From Hyphomicrobium_A sp963812795 (GTDB lineage: Bacteria > Pseudomonadota > Alphaproteobacteria > Rhizobiales > Hyphomicrobiaceae), in contig CAWEWG010000003.1 in assembly GCA_963812795.1 (NCBI GenBank), positions 62,001 through 126,000 on the forward strand: 64,000 bases of DNA, read 5' to 3'. Position numbers and translations under genes: made by a program. The notes beneath the pieces were generated by a model, which was given only the letters and a program-made list of their open reading frames with translations, had not been told where the DNA came from and ran no database searches. Of this stretch, positions 11,463 through 20,649 are shown in pieces; positions within the stretch are counted from its first letter, which is position 1; every line of letters begins with the position of its first letter.

Positions 11463-12185
11463 GTGAGAGTGCAACCTTCAGGGGACGAGCCGCGCTGTGT
11501 GCGCTTGGCAAGCTGCAGCTTTTCCGTGGCCGATTGGGCATGGCCATGGGCGGCGGGAAGGGCCGATGCCATCGCGCACGATTGGGTGCGTCGCCGCGCA
11601 TTGGTGCCGCAACTCTTCGATGGGACCGTCTATCTGCTGCGCGAGCAGGCTATCGTCGGCGCGACGTTGACCGGCACGCTCTTCAAGACCGATTTCAGAA
11701 CCTTCCTCTACTGGCGCGACCGCCACGATGAGGAGAAAGCCGTCTGCGAGGTGTTCGGCGCTTCGCTCATTCGTTCGGCCGAAGGTCACGTCCTGCTCGG
11801 ACGCCAGGGACCTGGTCAGCTCAATTCGGGGCGCGTTTATCCGCCGAGCGGTCTGATCGATGGCGATGACCTGCGCGAAGGTGCCATCGACATCGATGCC
11901 AGCATCGAGCGCGAGCTTGCCGAGGAGACGGGACTGGTGCCGGGCTCGCTGGAGCGGGTGCCCGGTTACATCGCCGCCATCAGCGGGTGGCAGGTCGCCG
12001 TCGCCATCGAGTGGCGCAGTCCGCTTGCGGCCGAGGCGCTGCGGCAGCGCATCCTCGGCTTCATCGAAGCCGAGGCGGAGCCCGAGCTCGACGACATCGT
12101 CATCGTCCGCCAACGCTCCGACATAGACGCGCGCACCATGCCCGGGCATGCCCAGGCGCTGCTGCGGTCGCTTTTGCCAGCTTGA
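11463..12185 (+). CDS. Nudix hydrolase family protein
   Basis: 240 aa. The C-terminal half has a Nudix box: PPSGLIDGDD, then SIERELAEETGL, supplying the REXXEE metal site. Preceding signature-like strands (GASLIRSAEGHVLLGRQG) fit the fold. The box spacing is slightly longer than the classic GX5EX7REUXEEXGU. The N-terminal ~90 residues resemble the extra domain of a group of alphaproteobacterial Nudix proteins. Substrate unknown. The start is a GTG and uncertain. Confidence 0.75.
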   Translation: MRVQPSGDEPRCVRLASCSFSVADWAWPWAAGRADAIAHDWVRRRALVPQLFDGTVYLLREQAIVGATLTGTLFKTDFRTFLYWRDRHDEEKAVCEVFGASLIRSAEGHVLLGRQGPGQLNSGRVYPPSGLIDGDDLREGAIDIDASIERELAEETGLVPGSLERVPGYIAAISGWQVAVAIEWRSPLAAEALRQRILGFIEAEAEPELDDIVIVRQRSDIDARTMPGHAQALLRSLLPA

Positions 12186-12232
12186 CCGGCCTCGATAATT
12201 CGTCAGAAGTGCGCCGGCCTCAACCGGGGATC

Positions 12233-13177
12233 ATGGCTCGCATGGCGCTGCCGCTGCACACGCTCGATGTCTTCACCGATCGCCGCTTCTGCGGCAATCC
12301 GCTTGCTGTCGTCAGCGACGCCGACGCTCTCAGCACCGAGCAGATGCAGAGCATCGCGCGCGAGCTCAATCTGTCCGAGACGGCGTTCGTTCTGAAGCCG
12401 AGCAATCCGGCGCACTCCGCGCGGGTCCGCTTCTTCACACCCGCACGCGAGCTTTCGTTTGCCGGCCACCCGACTATCGGCACGGCGATCCTGCTGGCGC
12501 AGGCGCGCACGCCTCTGGTCAACGGCGAGAGCGACGTGATCATTCTGCTCGAGCAGGCGATCGGCTCGGTTCGCGTCGGCGTGAGGTTGCGCGACGGTCA
12601 GCCGCCGTTCGCCGAGTTCGACGCCCCGAAACTGCCGGAGAAAGCCAAAGCGTCGCCGCCGGCGCGCGACCGCATAGCCGACGCACTCGGCCTGCTGCCG
12701 CGCGAAATCGGCTTTGAGAACCACAACGCCATGTGCCTCACCGCCGGCAATACCTTCGCCTTCGTGCCAGTGTCGACCCTCGAGGCGATCGGCAAGGCCC
12801 ACATCGAGAGGGCGCGTTGGGACGATGCTTTCGGCGACGATATCGCCGGGGTCTACCTCTACACACGGGAGTGCATTCACAAAGGTTCGGCGTTCCACGC
12901 GCGCATGTTTGCCCCGCAGCTCGGCGTGCCGGAGGATCCGGCGACCGGCTCCGCGGCGGTCTGTCTGGCCGGCGTCGTGCACGACTTCGACGGGTTGCCG
13001 GACGGCACGCACAAGCGGGTTATCGAGCAGGGCCACGAAATGGGGCGCCCAAGCACCATCGTCCTCACGCTGATCGTGTCCGCCGGCAGGCTCGAAACGG
13101 TCCGCATCGGCGGCAGCGCCGTGCGCGTCATCGATGGGACGCTGGCCCCCGAAGCCCGGCCGACCAGCTGGAAATAG
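12233..13177 (+). CDS. PhzF family isomerase/epimerase-like protein
   Basis: 314 aa, the normal length for the PhzF/DapF-like fold. The N-terminus LHTLDVFTDRRFCGNPLAVV and the ELNLSETAFV motif with the predicted catalytic Glu49 are hallmarks, as are FFTPARELSFAGHPTIGTA and DPATGSAAVCLAG. The family isomerises small acids; PhzF itself acts in phenazine synthesis, but no phenazine genes are present, so the substrate is unknown. The ATG at 12233 fits the conserved N-terminus; the open frame extends upstream into the Nudix gene and should not be used. Confidence 0.9.
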   Translation: MARMALPLHTLDVFTDRRFCGNPLAVVSDADALSTEQMQSIARELNLSETAFVLKPSNPAHSARVRFFTPARELSFAGHPTIGTAILLAQARTPLVNGESDVIILLEQAIGSVRVGVRLRDGQPPFAEFDAPKLPEKAKASPPARDRIADALGLLPREIGFENHNAMCLTAGNTFAFVPVSTLEAIGKAHIERARWDDAFGDDIAGVYLYTRECIHKGSAFHARMFAPQLGVPEDPATGSAAVCLAGVVHDFDGLPDGTHKRVIEQGHEMGRPSTIVLTLIVSAGRLETVRIGGSAVRVIDGTLAPEARPTSWK

Positions 13178-13197
13178 GCAAGGCCTAGCCATCGCGT

Positions 13198-13743
<546 letters not shown>

Positions 13744-13807
13744 GACTAGTCCTTGTCAGCTAAAGGCTAACAGACGGCCTCTTCGAGAAGCCTCCACACG
13801 ATCGCGA

Positions 13808-14365
13808 TCATGCAGCGGAGTCACTTGTTCGGCTCAGCCTGACGAAGGCGTAGAAATAGCCGAGCCAGAGGACGACGGAGAGGCCATAGAAGATGATGGT
13901 TCGCACCGACCAAAACGGCCAGGAGCCGGCGGAGCCGATGGCGATCACGTTGGGGTACCAACTGAAGAGCGTGGAGCGCCACCAATTCCACATGAGAGTC
14001 ATTTCCGTGTTGCGAGTTTGCGCGGTCTTAGCGTCGTTGAAAACGCGCTCGCTGTTCCGCTTCAACCACCACCAGGAGTCGTCGTTCGTCAACTCAAGCC
14101 CCCTGTCGGAGGCATTTCGCATGTAGATGTATTGGATGTCGGTCGTATTGCCGCGGGCGTCGGGATCGCTGCGGCGCACTTCCGTTCCCGTGACGACGCC
14201 GGTTGTCCATGTTGGACGTGCGTATTCCCAACCAAACCAGAGGGGAATACCCACTACCAGTGCAGCGATCGCCAGAAGGGGACCTCCCCTGCGCCATAAG
14301 CTAAAGGCAAGCACGAGAATCGCGATGAGAACGATGAAACCGATCGACGTCCAAGCCTGGAGCAT
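13808..14365 (-). CDS. DUF1523-like membrane protein
   Basis: 185 aa with two hydrophobic helices near the N-terminus (SIGFIVLIAILVLAFSLW and LLAIAALVVGIPLWFGW) and one near the C-terminus. The central soluble part has the phrase TTGVVTGTEVRRSD, then YIYMRN and WWWLKRNSERVF, which resembles the DUF1523 pattern. Function unknown. It is separated from its neighbours and likely has its own promoter. Confidence 0.65.
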   Translation of the reverse strand: MLQAWTSIGFIVLIAILVLAFSLWRRGGPLLAIAALVVGIPLWFGWEYARPTWTTGVVTGTEVRRSDPDARGNTTDIQYIYMRNASDRGLELTNDDSWWWLKRNSERVFNDAKTAQTRNTEMTLMWNWWRSTLFSWYPNVIAIGSAGSWPFWSVRTIIFYGLSVVLWLGYFYAFVRLSRTSDSAA

Positions 14366-14554
14366 GGCCTAAACCTCACCACAAATGAGAGTCGAAACGG
14401 TCGAGCCGTCGAACCTTCTGCTCATCTCCATCTCCTCTTCGTCTTAAGGCTGGTGGAATGATGGTGGCATAGCCGCTCAGTTGAGGCGAAGGAAATGCGC
14501 GCTGCGCCATAAGCGGCCGAACATCTCAATGAGAATGACCCCGGAGCTTGACGC

Positions 14555-15202
14555 ATGACCATCACCATCACCGCCTTTGAACGCTCACCCGATGGCGGCC
14601 AGGGACTGGCGCGTGATACGCGCGTTCGCTGGGCGCTGGAGGAAGTGGGCCAACCTTACGAGGTCCGTCTTGTTTCGTTCAGGGCGATGAAGGAACCCGC
14701 ACATCTGGCGCTACATCCTTTCGGGCAGATTCCCACCTATGAAGAAGGCGAACTCGCCCTGTTCGAGACGGGGGCGATCGTGTTCCATATCGCGGAGCGC
14801 CATGCGGGCCTGCTGCCGGACGATGCGGATGCCCGGGCGCGCGCGATCACCTGGATGTTCGCCGCGCTCAACACGGTGGAGCCGCCGATCCTTGAACTCG
14901 TAACCGCCAGGATCTTTGAGGGCGACAAGCCCTGGTCCGCAGAGCGCGTGCCTCTCGTCGCCGATCGCGTCCGTAATCGGCTGGGCCAGCTTTCCCGTCG
15001 CCTTGGCGATGCCGACTGGCTCGATGGCGCATTCAGCGCGGGCGACCTGATAATGGTGTCGGTGCTGCTCAGGTTGAGAGCGTCGGGCATACTGGACGAA
15101 TATCCGAACCTCTCCGCCTATGTGGCCCGCGGCGAAGCGCGGCCCGCCTACAAGCGTGCCTTCGACGCTCAATTGGCGGTCAACAAGCCACCGGCCGGCT
15201 GA
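14555..15202 (+). CDS. Glutathione S-transferase family protein
   Basis: 215 aa. The N-terminal thioredoxin-like domain holds FGQIPTYEEGELALFETGAI, the cis-Pro and Glu/Ser-like GSH-binding pattern (here ETGAI instead of the usual ESxAI). The helical C-terminal domain ends with WLDGAFSAGDLIMVSVLLRL, the N-capping motif of GSTs. The specific substrate is not deducible. The gene stands alone. Confidence 0.88.
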   Translation: MTITITAFERSPDGGQGLARDTRVRWALEEVGQPYEVRLVSFRAMKEPAHLALHPFGQIPTYEEGELALFETGAIVFHIAERHAGLLPDDADARARAITWMFAALNTVEPPILELVTARIFEGDKPWSAERVPLVADRVRNRLGQLSRRLGDADWLDGAFSAGDLIMVSVLLRLRASGILDEYPNLSAYVARGEARPAYKRAFDAQLAVNKPPAG

Positions 15203-15283
15203 CTAGCGCCACGCAAAACGCATCGGAACGGCCGCCGACGAGCGTACTAGCCTTAATTGTGGCGATGTACTAAGAGTTGGCGC

Positions 15284-15394
15284 ATGCGCCAGAGCATTGG
15301 CAATGACGGCTTTTCCTTTCCCCGCGCGGAGCTGATCCGCCGCGGCCTGTCGGCGCGCCTTCAGCAGCTTCAGAGCCTCCTTAGCAGCCCCTGA
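15284..15394 (+). CDS. Putative leuA leader peptide
   Basis: A 36-codon frame, ATG 15284 to TGA 15394, with AAGAG seven bases upstream. It ends in a leucine-rich stretch, LSARLQQLQSLLSSP; leucine codons are at positions 17, 22, 26, 29, 32 and 33. It lies 111 bp before leuA and its stop codon sits inside the left arm of a strong hairpin. This is the layout of ribosome-mediated attenuation, known for leuA in several rhizobia. The reading is inference from position and composition; too short for ordinary gene finders. Confidence 0.6.
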   Translation: MRQSIGNDGFSFPRAELIRRGLSARLQQLQSLLSSP

Positions 15395-15435
15395 GCCACT
15401 GCGTTCCGGCCCGTCCGGAACGGGCCGCTCAGGGG
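15388..15435 (+). promoter_or_regulatory. Candidate leuA attenuator hairpins
   Basis: Outer arms CCCCTGAGC (15388-15396) and GCTCAGGGG (15427-15435) pair perfectly. An inner GTTCCGG/CCGGAAC stem (15403-15409 with 15415-15421) stacks inside. A competing stem CGGCCCG/CGGGCCG (15407-15413 with 15421-15427) excludes the inner one. Mutually exclusive folds next to a leucine-rich leader fit attenuation. There is no T-run, so control may act through ribosome access or a factor instead of simple termination. Confidence 0.5.
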
Positions 15436-15505
15436 AGACAAGTCGAGCGATCTGAGGGTTCAACGCCGCTCCCGAGGAGCAGGCCCCGAGCGAAAGAAGC
15501 AGCCA

Positions 15506-17080
15506 ATGACAACCGATCCGAGCAAGAGCGCAGGTAGCAACGCCGACCGCGTCGTGATTTTCGATACCACGCTGCGCGACGGCGAGCAGTGCCCCGGCGC
15601 CACGATGACCTACGAGGAGAAGCTCGAGGTCGCCGAGTGTCTCGACGGCATGGGCGTCGACATCATCGAGGCGGGATTTCCCATCGCCTCCGACGGCGAC
15701 TTCGAAGCCGTGTCCGCCATCGCCGGCCGCGTGCAGAACGCCACCGTTGCCGGTCTGGCGCGCGCCATCTTTGCCGATATCGACCGTGCCGGCGACGCGG
15801 TGAAGCACGCCCGGCGCGGTCGCATCCATACCTTCGTCTCGACCTCGCCCATCCATCTGGCGCATCAAATGCGCAAGACCGAGGCCGAGGTGCTGGAGAT
15901 CATAACGGCCACGGTGACGCGTGCGCGCAACCTCGTCGAAGATGTCGAGTGGAGCGCGATGGATGCGACGCGCACCGGCATCGACTACCTGTGCCAGTGC
16001 GTCGACGCGGCGATCAAGGCCGGCGCCACCACCATCAACCTACCCGATACGGTCGGCTATGCGACGCCGGACGAATACGCGGGCATGTTCCGCGCCGTGC
16101 GCGAGCGCGTGCCGAACGCCGACCGCGTCATCTTCTCGACCCACTGCCACAACGACCTGGGCCTCGCCGTGGCCAATTCGCTGGCGGCGCTGGGTGCCGG
16201 CGCACGGCAGATCGAATGCACCATCAACGGCATCGGCGAGCGGGCCGGCAATGCCGCGCTGGAAGAGATCGTCATGGCGGTCAAGACGCGTCGCGACAAT
16301 CTCCCGTACGACACGGGCATCGATTCAACGATGCTGTCGCGCGCCTCGCGTCTCGTCTCGGCGGTGACCAACTTCCCGGTGCAGTACAACAAGGCCATCG
16401 TCGGCCGTAACGCCTTCGCGCACGAGAGCGGCATCCATCAGGACGGCATCCTCAAGTACCAGCAGACGTACGAGATCATGACGCCGGAATCGGTCGGCGT
16501 CGGCAAATCCTCGCTGGTCATGGGCAAGCACTCCGGCCGCAACGCCTTCCGCTCGAAGCTGAAGGAGCTCGGCTACGAGCTGGGCGAGAACGCCTTCGAG
16601 GACGCCTTCGTGCGCTTCAAGGGTCTCGCCGACCGCAAGAAGCACGTCTACGACGAGGACATCGAGGCGCTGGTCGACGAAGGCATCGCCCACATGCACG
16701 ACCGCATGAAGGTCGTGTCGCTCACCGTCATCGCCGGCAACATGGGACCGCAGTCGGCGACACTGACGCTCGACATCGAGGGCGTGCAGCATACGATCCA
16801 GGCGACCGGCAATGGCCCGGTAGACTCCATCTTCAACGCCATCAAGATGCTGGTGCCGCACGAGGCCAAGCTCGACCTCTACCAGGTGCACGCCGTCACC
16901 GAGGGCACCGACGCGCAGGCCGAGGTGTCGGTGCGCCTGGAGGAGGGTGGGCGCATGGTGACGGGGCGCGGCGCCGACACCGACACGATGGTCGCCTCGG
17001 CGCGTGCCTACGTTTCGGCGCTAAACAAGCTGCTGGTGAAGCGCCAGAAGACCGCGCGCGTACAGCAACAGGCGCTTTAG
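15506..17080 (+). CDS. leuA: LeuA, 2-isopropylmalate synthase
   Basis: First committed enzyme of leucine synthesis: condenses acetyl-CoA with 2-oxoisovalerate; 524 aa. The start of the barrel, VVIFDTTLRDGEQCPGATM, supplies the metal and substrate residues. STHCHNDLGLAVANSLAA carries the HxH metal ligands, and the INGIGERAGNAALEE and FAHESGIHQDGILK segments are typical. The C-terminal regulatory domain (VVSLTVIAGNMGPQSATLTL onward) allows leucine feedback. Supply of 2-oxoisovalerate would come from the ilv genes upstream in the window. Confidence 0.97.
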   Translation: MTTDPSKSAGSNADRVVIFDTTLRDGEQCPGATMTYEEKLEVAECLDGMGVDIIEAGFPIASDGDFEAVSAIAGRVQNATVAGLARAIFADIDRAGDAVKHARRGRIHTFVSTSPIHLAHQMRKTEAEVLEIITATVTRARNLVEDVEWSAMDATRTGIDYLCQCVDAAIKAGATTINLPDTVGYATPDEYAGMFRAVRERVPNADRVIFSTHCHNDLGLAVANSLAALGAGARQIECTINGIGERAGNAALEEIVMAVKTRRDNLPYDTGIDSTMLSRASRLVSAVTNFPVQYNKAIVGRNAFAHESGIHQDGILKYQQTYEIMTPESVGVGKSSLVMGKHSGRNAFRSKLKELGYELGENAFEDAFVRFKGLADRKKHVYDEDIEALVDEGIAHMHDRMKVVSLTVIAGNMGPQSATLTLDIEGVQHTIQATGNGPVDSIFNAIKMLVPHEAKLDLYQVHAVTEGTDAQAEVSVRLEEGGRMVTGRGADTDTMVASARAYVSALNKLLVKRQKTARVQQQAL

Positions 17081-17229
17081 TCGCCAGCGAGCAATGGGCG
17101 TCGCTGCAACTTGCGCGGCGGCGCTCTGACTTCCAGCATTGGCGTGCGCGGAGGAAAGCGCGTAAAATCCCGCAGCCGCGCGACCCAGCCTTAAAGAGGC
17201 CGCGTGCCGCTTGAGTTTGTGAGCCGGTG

Positions 17230-18267
17230 ATGCTGCAAGGCGTGGGAAGCGCGTTCTCGGACGATATTTCTATCGACCTCGGTACGGTGAACACCCTGGT
17301 GCACGTGGCCGGGCGTGGGATCATCATCGACGAGCCGTCGGCCGTCGCCGTGTGCGCGCACCGTGGCACGCGCGAGATCCTGGCCGTCGGCCGCAAGGCG
17401 AAAGCGCTGATCGGGCGCGGCCCGGAAAGCATGGAGTTGGTGCGCCCGCTGCGCGACGGCGTGATCGCCGATTTTCTCGCCACCGAGGAAATGCTGCGCC
17501 AGTTCATCAAGCGGACGAAGTCGATGCTCGGCTTCCGACGGCCGCGCATCCTCATCTGCGTGCCGGCGCAGGCGACACCGGTGGAGCGCCGCGCCGTCTA
17601 CGACACGGCCGTATCGGTAGGCGCGCGCAAGGTCTACCTCATTGCCGAGCCGGTCGCCGCCTCGCTCGGCGCCGGCCTGCCGATCGGCGAGCACGGCGGC
17701 GCCATGGTGCTCGACATCGGCGGTGGCACCTCTGACATCGCGGTGCTTTCCGGCGGCGTCATTGCCTCGGCGCGCACCCTGCGGGTGGCCGGCAATGCCA
17801 TGGACGACGCGATCATCCGCTACGTGCGCCGGCAGCATCAGTTGATCATCGGCGACGTGAATGCCGAGCGCATCAAGATCGAGGCCGGCACGGCGCTGGC
17901 GACGGTCAACGGCCGTTCCGCGGAAGTGCACATCCGCGGCCGCGACGTGCGTCAGGGTAACGCCAAGAGCACCGTGCTGCGCGCCAAGGATATCGCCGAG
18001 GCGCTGGCCGAGCCCGTGGAGGCCATCGCCGATTTCGCGCAGCGGGCGCTGGAGGATCTGCCGCCCGATATTCTGAGCGACATCGCCCGGCGCGGCATCC
18101 ACCTGACAGGTGGCGGGGCGTTGCTCGACAAGCTCGACGCCGCGCTGACGCGCCGCGTCGGCGTCAAGTTCCACGTCAACCAGAACCCGATGCATTGCGT
18201 CGTCAAGGGATCCGCAGCGGTGCTCGCCGGCCTTCCCGAGCACGAGCATCTGCTGATGCAGCCCTAG
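17230..18267 (+). CDS. mreB: MreB-like actin-family protein (solo, divergent)
   Basis: 345 aa. Actin-fold ATPase that organises cell-wall synthesis in rods. Phosphate-1 motif SIDLGTVNTLVHV, phosphate-2 LDIGGGTSDIAVLSGG and adenosine motif IHLTGGGALLDKLD are all present. It differs from canonical MreB at many usual positions, for example ICVPAQATPVERRAV and RTLRVAGNAMDDAIIRYV. No mreC, mreD, pbp2 or rodA follows; the gene ends in a repeat element, whose CTAG end supplies the TAG stop. It may be a second, specialised paralogue. Start: ATG 17230, with a GTG three bases earlier. Confidence 0.85.
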   Translation: MLQGVGSAFSDDISIDLGTVNTLVHVAGRGIIIDEPSAVAVCAHRGTREILAVGRKAKALIGRGPESMELVRPLRDGVIADFLATEEMLRQFIKRTKSMLGFRRPRILICVPAQATPVERRAVYDTAVSVGARKVYLIAEPVAASLGAGLPIGEHGGAMVLDIGGGTSDIAVLSGGVIASARTLRVAGNAMDDAIIRYVRRQHQLIIGDVNAERIKIEAGTALATVNGRSAEVHIRGRDVRQGNAKSTVLRAKDIAEALAEPVEAIADFAQRALEDLPPDILSDIARRGIHLTGGGALLDKLDAALTRRVGVKFHVNQNPMHCVVKGSAAVLAGLPEHEHLLMQP

Positions 18268-18429
18268 TGTGATGATCGAGAAATTCGCCACCTCAGCTGG
18301 TAGGTATCGAGCGAATTTCTCGATCTGAATCACACTAGCAAGTCCATATTTCTAGTGTCCCTTATGATTCCGAAGTTCGCTCCCGATACCAGCCGCAAGC
18401 TCCGGCGAACTTCGGAATCGGGACACTAG
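18264..18429 (+). repeat. Twin-hairpin repeat, copy A
   Basis: 166 bp made of two long hairpins. The first runs from CTAGTGTGATGATCGAG to CTCGATCTGAATCACACTAG, the second from CTAGTGTCCC to GGGACACTAG. Both have a 9-bp outer stem, a 3-4 base bulge on one side, a 15-bp inner stem and a loop of about 19-24 bases, with a 14-base spacer between them. It fills the gap between the convergent mreB and PilZ genes exactly; both stop codons lie in its terminal CTAGs. An inverted second copy is at 51636. Confidence 0.9.
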
Positions 18430-18734
18430 CGCGAGAATTTCAAACGCGCATAGCGCTTGTTGGCGGGGTCGTGGATGCTGGTGGCCGGTCCGTCGAACTG
18501 GACGCCGATGGCGTTGGCCTGCCGCCAGGCAATGGTGGCGGGATACAGCAGGCCCGAGGACTTTTCGAAAAGCTGGAATTTATCGGGGAGGCCGACCGTA
18601 TTGGCGATCAACAGCCGCGCGCCGTTTTCCGAGATGTCGCGAATGGTGCAATCGAGGACGCGCAGGCCGTCGGCGTAGACGATCATGCCCTCCTTGAGGA
18701 CGCGCCGGCGGGGAACCTTTCGTCTGTCGTCCAT
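18426..18734 (-). CDS. PilZ domain protein
   Basis: 102 aa, a single PilZ domain. The N-terminal MDDRRKVPRRRVLKEG gives the RxxxR c-di-GMP contact, and the CTIRDISENGARLLI segment gives the D/NxSxxG motif. Likely a c-di-GMP-responsive adaptor in the cytoplasm; the partner is unknown. It is convergent with mreB across a hairpin repeat that also provides its TAG stop. Confidence 0.9.
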   Translation of the reverse strand: MDDRRKVPRRRVLKEGMIVYADGLRVLDCTIRDISENGARLLIANTVGLPDKFQLFEKSSGLLYPATIAWRQANAIGVQFDGPATSIHDPANKRYARLKFSR

Positions 18735-19078
18735 GGGTCACCGGATGAGGTGAGGGGGACAACCGCACGCACCATGCCCGCAATCGCTTCGGCAATCCGC
18801 ATTGCGACTCGGACCCCATGTATATGTAGCAGGCACGCCCCACGCGCCATAGCGCGCGGGCCGCAGCGAACGCGTGGATTGGCTGCGCCCGCCCATCAAT
18901 TTGGTGCCGGTGCCTGCTCCGGGGTGGCGGCTTGATGGGGCTCGCCGCGATGCTGGACAGCCCGGTTGCATGATGCTAGATGCTGCTGCGTCGAGGGCTC
19001 GCGTGGCGGGCCCTTTTGCCGTCTTGGCCGTGCGGATATCCGCGGCACGGGGCCAGGCGGCCCGTCTCACGACGGTAT
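18735..19078. other. Intergenic, no supported gene
   Basis: 344 bp between the PilZ gene and tRNA-Lys. I see no coding signal. It should hold the promoters of both neighbours, which diverge from it. Confidence 0.5.
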
Positions 19079-19154
<76 letters not shown>

Positions 19155-19560
19155 ATCTTTCATCGCAGGGCAGTGTCCTGATCGCCGAACGGAGGCAACG
19201 CCGCCGGTTGCGGCCTGCTGGCGTTCAGACGCAACTAGACCGCGTGAACTGATTTGCAGACCATGGTCGCGTTCGCCGTAGCTGCGCGGCGCGCTCCGCT
19301 CGATGCTGCGCTGCATCGGGCACGTCTGCCCACCACTCTTTAATCCTTAGCGATCATTCTGGCAGGCGGCGCCAAGCGGGGCGCCGTGCCGTCGCCGATT
19401 GCAGCCTCAACTTGTCCGGGCAGGGACTGAGGTAGCCATCGGAGCAGCGAGGCGGCAGGGGCAGATTTGTTTGCCGCCGGTTGATTCCGGAGGCGGCCAA
19501 CCGGCTTCTTGCCACTTTCTCATACCATCAAGGCTCCCTACGGAGCGCTTAGGAGTAGCG
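19155..19560. other. Intergenic, no supported gene
   Basis: 406 bp between the tRNA and the SH3 gene. No hairpin with a T-run, no attachment-site-like copy of the tRNA end, no integrase. The open frame of the SH3 gene reaches back to 19399 but lacks any signal there. Confidence 0.5.
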
Positions 19561-20649
19561 ATGTTTCGCTTGGTCACGGTGATCGGTCTCATTGGTATCG
19601 CGAGCAGCGCGAAGGCCGGACCGGTCCGCATGACTGGCGACGATATCAAGCGCGTGATGCAGCCGGGGGCGGTGCTCGCCATCGATACGCCGCTGCATAT
19701 CTCGATTCCGGTGACGGTCGCCCCCGGCGGGATCGTTTCCGCCGAGGCCGGTGCCCTTGGATTGACCCTCGGCGCCCTCAAGGACCGCGGCCGCTGGTGG
19801 ACGGACGGCGACCAGCTCTGCATGAAGTGGTTCAGGTGGTTTGACGCCAGGCCGCGCTGCATGGTCCTGCATCGCGACGGCAACAAGGTCCAATGGGCCG
19901 AGGGCAGCGGCGAGAGCGGCACTGCCACCATCACCGAGGCCGTGCCCGTCGTCGCGGCCGCAACGCCGCGTACGGCGAAGAAGGAAAAACGCTTCGTGAC
20001 GGCCACGCTCGTCGAGCCGGTTGCGCCGTCCGAAAGCACGAGTTCTCCGCCGGCAACCGAGACTGCGGCAACGCCGGCGCCATCCGAAACGCCGCCGCCA
20101 TCCGAGACCCCTGCAACAGCCGAAACACCGGCGGCATCCGAGACGCCGGCGACATTCGATACGGTTCCGGCGCTGCAGTTCGCCGCCGCGGCTCTCGCCG
20201 AAGCGATGCCGAAGCCGGCGCCCATCACGCCGTCGAAGCTCGGCATGGGTGAGACGGCGCCTGTCGAAGTCGCAACCCCGCCGGTCGACGAGCAGCCGAC
20301 CGCCGACGCCACGCCGCCGCCGCGGGTTGAAAATGATGCAAAGCCCAAAGCCAAGCCCGCGGCCGTCGCCATGCATTCTCCGCCGGCCCGCAAGAGCGCG
20401 CCGGCCGCAGCCACGCCAAAGCCGGTGCAGGTCTCGTTCCGCGTATCGGGCGTCATCGACGGCGACACACTGAACGTTCGCAGCGGCCCGTCGGAAAATC
20501 ACCCGCCCGTCGGACGTATTCCCGCCAGCGGACGTGGCGTGCAGATCGTCGGCACGTGCCGCGACACGTGGTGCCCGATCAAGCATGGCCGACTGAAGGG
20601 CTGGGTGAACCGTTACTACCTTGCCGAGGATGTGAGCCTGCGCCGCTAG
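19561..20649 (+). CDS. Exported SH3-domain protein with Pro/Thr-rich linker
   Basis: 362 aa from ATG 19561, chosen because it gives a clean signal peptide (VTVIGLIGIASSAKAGP). An N-terminal globular part of about 140 residues contains two Cys (QLCMKW, PRCMVL). A long Ala/Pro/Thr/Glu linker follows, with hexapeptide repeats. The last ~65 residues form a bacterial SH3 domain: DGDTLNVRSGPSENHPPVGR and WCPIKHGRLKGWVNRYYL. Such proteins bind peptidoglycan or act in the envelope; the exact role is unknown. Confidence 0.75.
   Translation: MFRLVTVIGLIGIASSAKAGPVRMTGDDIKRVMQPGAVLAIDTPLHISIPVTVAPGGIVSAEAGALGLTLGALKDRGRWWTDGDQLCMKWFRWFDARPRCMVLHRDGNKVQWAEGSGESGTATITEAVPVVAAATPRTAKKEKRFVTATLVEPVAPSESTSSPPATETAATPAPSETPPPSETPATAETPAASETPATFDTVPALQFAAAALAEAMPKPAPITPSKLGMGETAPVEVATPPVDEQPTADATPPPRVENDAKPKAKPAAVAMHSPPARKSAPAAATPKPVQVSFRVSGVIDGDTLNVRSGPSENHPPVGRIPASGRGVQIVGTCRDTWCPIKHGRLKGWVNRYYLAEDVSLRR
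20068..20157 (+). repeat. 18-bp tandem coding repeats (hexapeptide ETPxxS)
   Basis: Five degenerate 18-bp units in the linker of the SH3 protein, encoding ATPAPS, ETPPPS, ETPATA, ETPAAS and ETPATF. Third-position differences between units show they are not a fresh duplication. Confidence 0.7.
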
